Shown: positions 8,329 to 17,001, numbered from the stretch's first letter. The stretch is DNA of 64,000 nucleotides from Makana argininalis_B (GCA_044442785.1 JBISJT010000001.1:212619-276618), one strand, 5' to 3'. Notes: a model not told the origin generated them from the letters alone. A program made the numbers and translations.

Positions 8329-9273
8329 ATGAATAAAAAATATTTTCATAAAAGTGTTTTATTAAAAGAATCAATTAAAAGTTTAAAAATTAAACCCAAT
8401 GGTATTTATATAGATTGTACATTTGGCAATGGTGGTCATTCTAAATTGATTTTAAAACATTTAAATATATATGGTAATCTTATATCTATAGATAGAGATC
8501 CAAATGCAATTAAAAAAGCTTTATTACTAAAAGATAAAAGATTTAAAATAATCCATGGGAATTTTTCTCAAATATATTATTTTTTTTATAAATTAGATTT
8601 AATAGGTAAAATAAATGGAATAATATATGATTTAGGAATATCATCTTTACAATTAGATAATCCTAAACGTGGTTTTTCTTTTATTAATAAAGGTCCTTTA
8701 GATATGAGAATGAATAACACTTGTGGTCAATCAGCATATACATGGTTATTAAATACTAATATAAAAGATATTGAATATGTTATTAAAACATATGGAGAAG
8801 AAAGATTTTATAAAAAAATAGCAAAATCTATTAATATTTTTAAAAAAAAGAAACCTTTAAAAAATACAATAGAATTATCAAAAATAATTTCTAAATCTAT
8901 TTTTTTTAAAAATAGATTTAGAAATCCAGCAACCAGAACTTTTCAAGCTATAAGAATTTATATTAATAATGAAATAGAAGAAATATCACAATCTCTGAAA
9001 AATATAATCAAAATTCTACACCCAGGTGGTAGATTATCTTTAATAAGTTTTCATTCTATTGAACATAGATTAATTAAAAAATTTATTAATAAATTTTCAA
9101 AAAAAAATCAAAATAAAGATTTTTTAAATAAAAATATAAATAAAAAAAAAATAAAATTTTTGAATGAAATAAAATTAAAAAAAATTTTAAAAATAAAACC
9201 AACTAAAGTAGAAATCAAAAATAATCCAAGATCAAGAAGTGCAATGTTAAGAGTGGTTGAAAAATTAAATTAA
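8329..9273 (+). CDS. rsmH: 16S rRNA (cytosine-1402 N4) methyltransferase
   Basis: RsmH (MraW) methylates N4 of C1402 in the decoding centre. The 314-residue product (E. coli 313) has HKSVLLKESIKSL, the SAM motif YIDCTFGNGGHS, DLGISSLQLDNPKRGFSF, the substrate-side PLDMRM, and GRLSLISFHSIEHR near residue 240. In E. coli rsmH begins the dcw cluster of wall and division genes; here none of the following dcw genes is present and the next features are a DciA-like gene and secA. Confidence 0.95.
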   Translation: MNKKYFHKSVLLKESIKSLKIKPNGIYIDCTFGNGGHSKLILKHLNIYGNLISIDRDPNAIKKALLLKDKRFKIIHGNFSQIYYFFYKLDLIGKINGIIYDLGISSLQLDNPKRGFSFINKGPLDMRMNNTCGQSAYTWLLNTNIKDIEYVIKTYGEERFYKKIAKSINIFKKKKPLKNTIELSKIISKSIFFKNRFRNPATRTFQAIRIYINNEIEEISQSLKNIIKILHPGGRLSLISFHSIEHRLIKKFINKFSKKNQNKDFLNKNINKKKIKFLNEIKLKKILKIKPTKVEIKNNPRSRSAMLRVVEKLN

Positions 9274-9312
9274 TTAAAAAATTTTTAAAAATAAATAATT
9301 AATTTTATAAAA

Positions 9313-9657
9313 CTATATTATTTTTTTAAATTTATTTTTAATATAATCATAATTTACTTTTATTTTAATATAAAAAATATTTTTTGATATATTATATTTA
9401 ATAGTATTTAATAATTTATGTTGTTTTTTTAAAATATTAATTTTACAACTATAATTTATAGTTTCTATAAAAATAATTCCTTTATTTAAATTTATTATTT
9501 TAAATAAATTATTAGTAAAAATATGTAAAATTTTTATAAAAATAAAATTAATTTTTAAAATAATAAAATATTTTTTTATAAATTTATCTAAATAAATTAT
9601 TTTTTTGTTTTTAATATAATATAAATAATTATTAATTAAAATAGGTTTATTTTTCAT
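9313..9657 (-). CDS. dciA: DUF721/DciA-like protein (candidate replicative helicase operator)
   Basis: This 114-residue basic protein looks at first like an AT-rich random ORF. Its middle, KGIIFIETINYSCKINILKK then LLNTIKYN, matches the DUF721 pattern in which a strand reading GxLxLxTxNxSWxxxLRxxxxxLL precedes the C-terminal strand LKINVNP-like (here IKVNYDY). DUF721 genes in gammaproteobacteria commonly lie reversed beside secA, which is its position here. Known role of the family: DciA loads or operates the DnaB helicase in bacteria lacking DnaC/DnaI. The function in this organism is inferred; sequence divergence is high. A decayed ORF without function is the alternative. Confidence 0.62.
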   Translation of the reverse strand: MKNKPILINNYLYYIKNKKIIYLDKFIKKYFIILKINFIFIKILHIFTNNLFKIINLNKGIIFIETINYSCKINILKKQHKLLNTIKYNISKNIFYIKIKVNYDYIKNKFKKII

Positions 9658-9680
9658 ATTTTTGTTTTCATTACCTCTTG

Positions 9681-9717
9681 AAACAAATTTTTATACAATA
9701 ATTTGTTTATTTTTTTT
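9681..9717 (+). terminator. Terminator-shaped hairpin in the secA leader
   Basis: A perfect 9-bp stem (AAACAAATT at 9681-9689 with AATTTGTTT at 9700-9708, 10-base loop) is followed after one base by eight T on the + strand. This has the form of an intrinsic terminator or attenuator. It lies 50 bases ahead of the secA start, where E. coli has secM. It could stop read-through from rsmH, or attenuate secA; the sequence does not decide. Confidence 0.45.
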
Positions 9718-9768
9718 AAAAATTACTATTAAATATAAATTAAACTTTATAAAGAGATTTTAAGTATT

Positions 9769-12246
9769 ATGTTAAAAAAAATAATTAACAAAATTTTTAG
9801 AAATAATAATAATAGATTTATCACAAATATTAAAAAAATAGTTTTGTCAATTAATGAATTAGAAAAAAAAATTCAAATTTTAGATAATTATAATCTTTCA
9901 AATAAAACAAAAGAATTTAAAAAAAGAATTAAAAATGGTGAAAGTTTACATAAAATATTACCTGAAGCGTTTGCAGTGGTTAGAGAATCTAGTAAAAGAT
10001 TATTAAATATGCGTCATTTTGATGTTCAATTAATAGGAGGCATAGTCCTTAATAATAATTGTATAGCAGAAATGTATACCGGTGAAGGAAAAACTTTAAC
10101 TGCAACTTTACCAGCTTATCTGAATGCATTACAAGGAAAAGGTTTTCATATAGTAACAGTAAATGATTATTTAGCAAATCGTGATGCAAAAAAAAATGAA
10201 AAACTATTTAATTTTTTAAATTTAACAGTAAAAAGTAATTTACATGGAATGACATTAAAAGAAAAACGTTTAGCTTATTCAGCTGATATTACATATGGAA
10301 CTAATAATGAATATGGTTTTGATTATCTTAAAGATAATATGATTTTTAAAAAAAAAGACAGAGTTCAAAGAAAATTACATTTTGCATTATTAGATGAAGT
10401 TGATTCTATTTTAATAGATGAATCCAGAACACCAATTGTAATATCAAATGAAGAAGAAAATATATCAGATATATACATAATGATCGATAGAATTGTTAAA
10501 AAAATTATTATAAAAAATAAAAAAAATATAAATTATAATAAACATTATTATTTTATTAATGAAAAATTAAAACAAGTTACTTTGAATGAAAAAGGATTAA
10601 TTTTAATTGAAAATATTTTAATTAAAAAAAAAATAATAAAAAAAAAAGAATTTTTATATTCTAATTCAAATATTTATTTAATTAACCACATTATATCTTC
10701 TTTAAAAGCTCATATTTTATTTAAAAAAAATATAGATTATATAATTCAAGAAGGTAAAATTTTAATAATTAATGAAAATACTGGAAGAATTATGTATAAC
10801 CAAAGATGGTCTAATGGTTTACATCAAGCTATAGAAGCAAAGGAAAATATTAATATTCAAAAAGAAAATAAAAATTTATCTTCTATTACCTTTCAAAATT
10901 ATTTTCGTTTATATAAAAAATTATCAGGAATGACTGGAACAGCTAAAACAGAATCATTAGAATTTAAAAATATTTATAAATTAAATACTTTTGTTATTCC
11001 AACTAATAAGCCAATAATTCGAAAAGATTTTTTAGATTTATTTTTTATAACAGAAAAAAAAAAAATAAAAGCAATTATTAATGATATAATATCTTGTAAT
11101 AAAAGACAACAACCAGTTTTAGTAGGAACAATATCTATTGAAAAATCAGAATTAATTTCATATGAACTTAACAAAGTTGGTATAAAACACACCATATTAA
11201 ATGCTAAATGTGATTCAGAAGAAGCAAAAATAATATCTAAAGCTGGAATACCAGGATCTGTAACAATAGCTACCAATATGGCTGGAAGAGGTACTGATAT
11301 TGTATTAGGTGGATTAAATAAAATAAAATCAATTTTAATTAAAAAAAATATTTTAATGAATAAAAAATGGAAATTTAGAAATAAATTAGTTTTAAAATCT
11401 GGTGGTTTGCATGTAATAGGAACAGAACATCATGAATCTCGTCGCATAGATAATCAATTAAGAGGAAGATCTGGTAGACAAGGAGATTGTGGATCATCAC
11501 GTTTTTATTTATCTATGGAAGATAATTTAATAAGAATTTTTGCTTATAAAAATATTTATAAATTTATTAATAAATTAAATATAAAATTAGAAAAATTTAC
11601 AGAACATCCTTTTATTAATAAATTTATTAAAAAAACACAAATTAAAATAGAAAATAGAAATTTTAATATAAGAAAAAATCTTATGGATTATGATGATATA
11701 ATTAATTATCAAAGATTATTAATATATAATCTAAGAAAAGAATTTCTTGAATCCGAAAATATAAATGAAGTAATTAAAAATATTAGAATTGATGTAATTA
11801 ATAAATTAGTTAGTAAATATTTAATTAATATTAAATATCAAAACATATTTAATATTAATAAATGTTTAAATTGTTTAAAAAAAGATTTTAATATTAAAAT
11901 AAATTTAAATAAATTTAAAAAAAATAATATATATAATTTAGAAAAAAAAAAATTTAAAAAAAAAATAATTTACAAATCAATAAATAATTATAATAAAATA
12001 AAAACAATAATCGGAAATAAAAAAATAAATATTTTTGAAAAAAATATAATGTTAAATTCAATTGATGAATTTTGGAAAGAATATTTATATTCCATTGAAC
12101 ATTTAAAAAAAGGTATAAATTTACGTATATTTGCTCAAAAAAACCCTAAACAAGAATATAAAAAAGAATCTTTTATATTGTTTAAATATATGATAGAATC
12201 ATTAAAATATGAAGTTATAAGTATATTAAGTAATATTAGTTCTTAA
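9769..12246 (+). CDS. secA: Preprotein translocase ATPase SecA, lacking the C-terminal zinc tail
   Basis: SecA drives preproteins through SecYEG by ATP hydrolysis. The 825-residue product contains Walker A in MYTGEGKTLTATLPAYL (residues ~102-118), the DEVDSILIDE Walker B, the preprotein cross-linking region with SGMTGTAKTE, and NBD2 with TNMAGRGTDIVLGG and QLRGRSGRQGD. E. coli SecA is 901 residues; this copy ends at YEVISILSNISS, soon after the helical scaffold and wing domains, so the flexible linker and the cysteine-rich SEC-C zinc domain that binds SecB and lipid are absent. secM and mutT, its E. coli neighbours, are also absent. Confidence 0.97.
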   Translation: MLKKIINKIFRNNNNRFITNIKKIVLSINELEKKIQILDNYNLSNKTKEFKKRIKNGESLHKILPEAFAVVRESSKRLLNMRHFDVQLIGGIVLNNNCIAEMYTGEGKTLTATLPAYLNALQGKGFHIVTVNDYLANRDAKKNEKLFNFLNLTVKSNLHGMTLKEKRLAYSADITYGTNNEYGFDYLKDNMIFKKKDRVQRKLHFALLDEVDSILIDESRTPIVISNEEENISDIYIMIDRIVKKIIIKNKKNINYNKHYYFINEKLKQVTLNEKGLILIENILIKKKIIKKKEFLYSNSNIYLINHIISSLKAHILFKKNIDYIIQEGKILIINENTGRIMYNQRWSNGLHQAIEAKENINIQKENKNLSSITFQNYFRLYKKLSGMTGTAKTESLEFKNIYKLNTFVIPTNKPIIRKDFLDLFFITEKKKIKAIINDIISCNKRQQPVLVGTISIEKSELISYELNKVGIKHTILNAKCDSEEAKIISKAGIPGSVTIATNMAGRGTDIVLGGLNKIKSILIKKNILMNKKWKFRNKLVLKSGGLHVIGTEHHESRRIDNQLRGRSGRQGDCGSSRFYLSMEDNLIRIFAYKNIYKFINKLNIKLEKFTEHPFINKFIKKTQIKIENRNFNIRKNLMDYDDIINYQRLLIYNLRKEFLESENINEVIKNIRIDVINKLVSKYLINIKYQNIFNINKCLNCLKKDFNIKINLNKFKKNNIYNLEKKKFKKKIIYKSINNYNKIKTIIGNKKINIFEKNIMLNSIDEFWKEYLYSIEHLKKGINLRIFAQKNPKQEYKKESFILFKYMIESLKYEVISILSNISS

Positions 12247-12628
12247 TATAAATTAATTATTTTAAAAAAATTAAATAATAGATCATTTTTATAAAAACAA
12301 TATATTAATACATAATTATTTTTTATTTTTAAAATATATAAAAATATATAAAAAATTATTATTTTATAAAATTTAATATTATTATTAAATTAATTATATA
12401 TTAATATATAATTTATTTTTTTTTACTTCACAGATTTTTAAAAATATTACTATATCAATACAATATAGTATTTTAGAAAATTAAATTTATTTAATCAAAT
12501 AATATATATTAAATTATTAATAATTTATTTATTTTTATTTATTATAAAAAATTATTAATAAAATAATTTATATTATTTTAATTGAATGATTTAAAAAAAT
12601 TAAATTTATATATTGAGATTAAAATAAA
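12247..12628 (+). other. Gene-free spacer between secA and argB
   Basis: This 382-base stretch is almost entirely A and T and has no ORF that I could recognise on either strand. The only ordered element is an 8-bp inverted repeat, TACTATAT and ATATAGTA, near 12449-12471 with a 7-base loop. E. coli has mutT after secA and argC ahead of argB, so this is probably the residue of deleted genes, but no trace of either is readable. It presumably holds the argB promoter. Confidence 0.7.
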
Positions 12629-13405
12629 ATGAATCCATTAATCATTAAAGTAGGTGGAATTCTTCTAGATAGCAAAGAAGCTTTATATAATTTATTCAAT
12701 TCAATTAGTAAAAATATATATAAAAATCAAAGATCTATAATATTAGTACATGGTGGAAGTTTTTTAATAGATAATTTAATGAAAAAACTTTCTATTCCAA
12801 TAATAAAAATAAATGGATTAAGAATAACACCTAAAGATCAAATACCAATAATAACAGGAGTTATTTCAAATATAAATAAAATTTTATTATCTTGGGCAAA
12901 AAAATTTAAAATTAATAAATCATTAGGTTTATGTGTTGGAGACGGTGATATATTAAATTTAAATTTTAAAAATAATAAACTTGGTAATGTTCGTAATATT
13001 TGTTCAAAACAATCAAATTTGTTAAATATATTAATTAAAAATAATTATTTACCAATAATAAATTCTATTGGAATAAATAATAAAGGAAATATAATTAATA
13101 TTAATTCTGATGAAGTAGCTACTACAATAGCTTCATATTTAAAAGGTGATTTAATTTTTCTTACTGATGTTAGTTGTGTATTTGATGGAAAAGGGAATAG
13201 AATTAATGAAATTACAAATAAAAAATATAAAAAATTAATATCTAAAGGAATTATTACTAACGGTATGATAATCAAAGTTAAATCTGCAATTAAAGCATCT
13301 AAAATTCTTAAAAAACCTGTTGAAATATGTAGTTGGTATAAATCTGATAAATTATTAAATATTTTTCAAGGAAAATCATATGGTACTCGTATTTTATTTA
13401 AATAA
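12629..13405 (+). CDS. argB: Acetylglutamate kinase
   Basis: ArgB phosphorylates N-acetylglutamate in the second step of arginine synthesis. The 258-residue product matches E. coli in length. The N-terminal IIKVGGILLDS with the phosphate-binding Lys and the sugar-kinase glycines is present, followed by ILVHGGSFLIDNLMKKL, GLRITPKDQ and the ATP-site segment LIFLTDVSCVFDGKG. The usual HGGG is HGGS here, a mild change. argH follows 77 bases on; argC and argE, the other E. coli argECBH genes, are not here. In a sap- or blood-feeding host this would be part of amino-acid provisioning (inference). Confidence 0.95.
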   Translation: MNPLIIKVGGILLDSKEALYNLFNSISKNIYKNQRSIILVHGGSFLIDNLMKKLSIPIIKINGLRITPKDQIPIITGVISNINKILLSWAKKFKINKSLGLCVGDGDILNLNFKNNKLGNVRNICSKQSNLLNILIKNNYLPIINSIGINNKGNIININSDEVATTIASYLKGDLIFLTDVSCVFDGKGNRINEITNKKYKKLISKGIITNGMIIKVKSAIKASKILKKPVEICSWYKSDKLLNIFQGKSYGTRILFK

Positions 13406-13482
13406 AAAACTTATTCATTATAAATATTTAATATTTAAAAATATTAACATTTAATTTAATTTATTAAAATAGGTAAATTAAT

Positions 13483-14853
13483 ATGTCATTATGGGGAGGT
13501 CGTTTTAATCAAAGCTCAGATAAATTATTTAAAGTATTTAATAATTCATTAAAATTTGATTATAAATTAATTAAACATGATATTATATGTTCTATTGCTT
13601 GGTCTAAAGCTTTATTAAATGCAAATGTAATAAATAAAGAAGAATATTTAAAATTAAAAAATACATTAAATAAAATTTATTCAGAATTTAAAAAAAATCC
13701 TAAAAAAATATTTTTAAGTAATGAAGAAGATATTCATAGCTGGGTAGAAAAAAAATTAATAGAAAAAATAGGAAATATAGGTAAAAAATTACATACAGGA
13801 AGAAGTAGAAATGATCAAATAACTACAGATATGAAACTATGGTGTAAAGAAAGAACATATTTTATTATTGAAATAATTAAAAAATTAAGAAAAACTTTAA
13901 TAAAAAAAGCTGAAAATAATATTAAATCTTTTATGCCATCATATACTCATTTACAAATAGCTCAACCTACTACTTTTGCTCATTGGTGTTTAGCTTATAA
14001 TGAAATGTTATATAGAGATGAAAATCGTTTAGAAGATTCAATTAAAAGACTAAATTATAGTCCTTTAGGAAGTGCAGCTCTTACTGGAACTTCATATCCA
14101 ATTAACAGAAATAAATTAGCTAAACGAATGGGGTTTGAATCAGCAACAAGAAATAGTATTGATAGTGTCTCTGATAGGGATTATATTTTAGAATTGCTTT
14201 TTAATTCTTCCATTGGTATGATACATTTATCTAGATTTTCTGAAGATTTAATCTTCTTTAATACAGTAGAAGCTAATTTTATTGAATTGTCTGATTTAGT
14301 AACATCAGGATCATCTCTTATGCCTCAAAAAAAAAATCCTGATGCATTAGAACTTATAAGAGGTAAATGTGGTAAAGTTAGTGGTTATTTAATAGGTATG
14401 ATGATGACATTGAAAGGTTTACCTATGTCTTATAATAAGGATATGCAAGAAGATAAAGAATATATTTTTAATTCTTTAGAAACTTGGATTGAATGTTTAA
14501 ATATGTCAAATTTAATTTTGAAAGGATTAAAAATAAAAATAAAAAATTGTACAAAAGCTGCTAAAAAAGGATATTCAAATGCTACAGAATTAGCAGATTA
14601 TTTAGTTTCAAAAGGAATTTCATTTAGAAAATCACATAAAATTGTTGGTCAAATAGTATTAGAGGCAATAAATAAAAAAATTCCATTAGAATGTTTATCT
14701 ATACATACATTTAAAAAATTTAGTTCTATCATAGAAAATGATGTTTATTCAATACTTACAATTGAATCTTGTTTATCTAAAAGAGACGTTAAAGGTGGTT
14801 CTTCAATAAATCAAATTATTAAATCTATAAAAAAAGCTAAAAAAAAATTATAA
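13483..14853 (+). CDS. argH: Argininosuccinate lyase
   Basis: ArgH splits argininosuccinate to arginine and fumarate, the last step of arginine synthesis. The 456-residue product (E. coli 457) begins LWGGRF and has THLQIAQPTTFAHW with the catalytic His, PLGSAALTGTSYPINR, and the fumarase/lyase superfamily signature GSSLMPQKKNPDALELIRGK near residue 280. It has an AGG-type ribosome-binding site and probably shares a transcript with argB. It converges on rho. No active-site loss is visible, so the enzyme should be functional. Confidence 0.97.
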   Translation: MSLWGGRFNQSSDKLFKVFNNSLKFDYKLIKHDIICSIAWSKALLNANVINKEEYLKLKNTLNKIYSEFKKNPKKIFLSNEEDIHSWVEKKLIEKIGNIGKKLHTGRSRNDQITTDMKLWCKERTYFIIEIIKKLRKTLIKKAENNIKSFMPSYTHLQIAQPTTFAHWCLAYNEMLYRDENRLEDSIKRLNYSPLGSAALTGTSYPINRNKLAKRMGFESATRNSIDSVSDRDYILELLFNSSIGMIHLSRFSEDLIFFNTVEANFIELSDLVTSGSSLMPQKKNPDALELIRGKCGKVSGYLIGMMMTLKGLPMSYNKDMQEDKEYIFNSLETWIECLNMSNLILKGLKIKIKNCTKAAKKGYSNATELADYLVSKGISFRKSHKIVGQIVLEAINKKIPLECLSIHTFKKFSSIIENDVYSILTIESCLSKRDVKGGSSINQIIKSIKKAKKKL

Positions 14854-14920
14854 TATTAAAAATATAAAACTAAATTTATAAAAATAAATTAAATAATATA
14901 TATTTATAATATTAACTGTA

Positions 14921-15023
14921 TCATTCCTGATATTAAATGTTTATTTAAATAAATTAAATATTTTTTAATATTTAATATTAATATTATTATAAATAATGTA
15001 AATTTAAAAAATTTCAGGAATGA
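14921..15023. repeat. Inverted repeat with nested hairpin between convergent argH and rho
   Basis: TCATTCCTGA at 14921-14930 and its exact complement TCAGGAATGA at 15014-15023 enclose 83 bases. Nested inside is a 10-bp perfect hairpin (ATTAAATATT 14953-14962, AATATTTAAT 14967-14976, TTTT loop). The outer arms are unusually GC-containing for a spacer here. Placed between two converging genes, the likely role is a two-way terminator or 3' end stabiliser; this is inference. Confidence 0.45.
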
Positions 15024-15085
15024 AATTAAAAATATTAAATATAAATAAATTTAAATTTTATTAATTTAATAATAAATTAAATATC

Positions 15086-16345
15086 TTATTTTCCCTTCAT
15101 CATATTAAAAAATTCGTAATTATTACTTGTCATAGATAATTTACTAATTAAAAATTCTATTGCTTCTATTTCCATCATTGGATGAATAATTTTTCTTAGA
15201 ATCCACATTTTTCTTAATTCTTCTTTTGTTGTTAATAATTCTTCTTTTCTAGTACCAGATCTATTATAATCAATAGCAGGAAAAACTCTTTTTTCAGCAA
15301 TTTTACGTGAAAGATGTAATTCCATGTTTCCAGTACCCTTAAATTCTTCATAAATAATTTCATCCATTTTAGAACCAGTATCTATAAGAGCTGTTGCTAT
15401 TATAGTTAAACTTCCACCTTCTTCCATATTACGAGCTGCTCCAAAAAATCTTTTAGGTCTATGAAGAGCATTTGAATCAATCCCCCCTGTTAATACTTTT
15501 CCTGAAGTTGGTACTATATTATTATAAGCTCTTGCCAATCTAGTTATAGAATCTAATAAAATGATTACATTTTTATTATGTTCTACTAATCTTTTTGCTT
15601 TTTCTATAACCATTTCAGAAACTTGAACATGTCTCGATGATGGTTCATCAAAAGTTGATGCTATTACTTCACCTTTAACTAATCTTTTCATTTCTGTAAC
15701 TTCTTCAGGTCTTTCATCTATTAACAAAACAATAAGAATACTATTTGGATGATTATAAGAAATACTTTGTGCTATTTTTTGTAATAAAATTGTTTTACCA
15801 GCTTTAGGTGGTGCTACTATTAAACCACGTTGACCTCTTCCTATTGGAGAAGCTAAATCTAATACTCTTGCTGTTAAATCTTCTTTAGAACCATTACCTC
15901 TTTCCATTTTTAATCTATCGTTTGCGTGAAGAGGTGTTAAATTTTCAAATAAAATTTTTTTATTTGAATTTTCAGGTTTATCATAATTTACTTTATTAAT
16001 TTTTAATAAAGCAAAATAACGTTCACCATCTTTAGGTGGTCTTATTTTACCATAAATTGTATCACCAGTTCTTAAATTAAAACGTCTTATTTGACTTGGA
16101 GAAACATAAATATCATCTGGTCCAGCAAGATAAGAACTATCACTAGATCTTAAAAAACCAAAACCATCTTGAAGTATTTCTAATACTCCATCACCAAATA
16201 TATCTTCTCCACTTTTAGCATGTTTTTTTAAAATTGTAAATATTATATCTTGTTTATTCATTTTTGTTAAATTTTCTAAACCCATATTTTCACCTATTAA
16301 AACTCTTTCTAAAACAGGTGTATTCTTTAGTTCTGTTATATTCAT
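15086..16345 (-). CDS. rho: Transcription termination factor Rho
   Basis: Rho is a hexameric RNA helicase that ends transcription. The product is 419 residues, identical in length to E. coli. It carries the N-terminal OB-fold RNA site with EILQDGFGFLRSSDSSYLAG, the P-loop VAPPKAGKTILLQKIAQS, Walker B ILIVLLIDERPEEVTEM, the Q-loop region VLTGGIDSNALHRPKRFFGA, and the R-loop KEELLRK-like end. trxA lies just upstream as in E. coli (rhoL is absent). Conservation is high compared with its neighbours, indicating strong selection on termination. Confidence 0.97.
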   Translation of the reverse strand: MNITELKNTPVLERVLIGENMGLENLTKMNKQDIIFTILKKHAKSGEDIFGDGVLEILQDGFGFLRSSDSSYLAGPDDIYVSPSQIRRFNLRTGDTIYGKIRPPKDGERYFALLKINKVNYDKPENSNKKILFENLTPLHANDRLKMERGNGSKEDLTARVLDLASPIGRGQRGLIVAPPKAGKTILLQKIAQSISYNHPNSILIVLLIDERPEEVTEMKRLVKGEVIASTFDEPSSRHVQVSEMVIEKAKRLVEHNKNVIILLDSITRLARAYNNIVPTSGKVLTGGIDSNALHRPKRFFGAARNMEEGGSLTIIATALIDTGSKMDEIIYEEFKGTGNMELHLSRKIAEKRVFPAIDYNRSGTRKEELLTTKEELRKMWILRKIIHPMMEIEAIEFLISKLSMTSNNYEFFNMMKGK

Positions 16346-16446
16346 AATTATTAATTCTTAAAATCTTTATTTATTTTTAAACAAAATTTAAATTTTATAT
16401 TTAAATATCAATTTAAAAATTTATTAATTTAAAAAAATTGATATTT

Positions 16447-16492
16447 AAAAATAATAAAATTAAATATTTAAATATTTAATTTTATTATTTTT
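16447..16492. repeat. 46-bp perfect AT palindrome between trxA and rho
   Basis: The 46 bases read the same on both strands with no loop, centred between 16469 and 16470, made only of A and T. It lies 17 bases past the trxA stop and about 100 bases upstream of rho. On the rho-sense strand it could form a 3' hairpin of the trxA transcript or a leader hairpin of rho. Function is inferred from position only. Confidence 0.6.
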
Positions 16493-16508
16493 TTAATTTT
16501 ATATTTAA

Positions 16509-16835
16509 TTAAATATTTTCACTAATAAATTTTTTTAATATTGATTTAGACATCAAACCAACTTTAGTTGCTATTAATTTACCATTATTAAATATTAATA
16601 TAGTAGGAATACTACGTATATCATATTTTTTAGGTATAGATAAATTTTCTTCGATATTAAATTTAGAAAAAGTTATTTTATTTTTAAATTCATCTGCAAT
16701 TTGTTTTAACAAAGGCTCCATTATTTTACATGGCCCACAAAATTCAGACCAAAAATCAACAACTATTTTTTTTTTAAAATTTAATACTTTTTTTTCAAAA
16801 TTTTTATCTGTTAAATTTATTATTTTATTATTCAT
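16509..16835 (-). CDS. trxA: Thioredoxin 1
   Basis: Thioredoxin reduces disulfides in ribonucleotide reductase and other cytosolic proteins and is recharged by TrxB, encoded at 44006. The 108-residue product (E. coli 109) has the active site in FWSEFCGPCK (E. coli WAEWCGPCK), the buried Asp in VVDFWSEF, and the cis-proline loop IRSIPTILIFNNGK. It is upstream of rho, as in E. coli. Long palindromes flank it on both sides. Confidence 0.97.
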   Translation of the reverse strand: MNNKIINLTDKNFEKKVLNFKKKIVVDFWSEFCGPCKIMEPLLKQIADEFKNKITFSKFNIEENLSIPKKYDIRSIPTILIFNNGKLIATKVGLMSKSILKKFISENI

Positions 16836-16927
16836 AATAATCCATTATATATAATTTTGAATATTTAATATATTTAAATATTAATTATTTAAATTATTAA
16901 TTATATTAAATATAATATTTATTATTT

Positions 16928-17001
16928 AATAATTAAATATCAATATAATTTGAATATTAAATATATATTTAATATTCAAATTATATTGATATTTAATTAT
17001 T
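16928..17001. repeat. 74-bp perfect AT palindrome at the 3' end of gnd
   Basis: Bases 16928-16964 and 16965-17001 are exact reverse complements: a 37-bp arm with no loop. The arms include the gnd stop codon (16993-16995). Only three G/C positions occur per arm. It could form a cruciform in DNA or a very stable hairpin in the gnd transcript. Position favours transcript end formation or protection; a binding site for a dimeric protein is the alternative. Confidence 0.65.

Noticed and set aside
9313..9657. Dismissing the 114-codon reverse ORF as random
   Set aside because: Composition alone suggested noise, but the ETINYSCKI-type DUF721 pattern and the position beside secA argue for a real, diverged DciA-like gene.
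12247..12628. A degraded argC or mutT in the secA-argB spacer
   Set aside because: Synteny predicts them, but I could not read any family motif on either strand.
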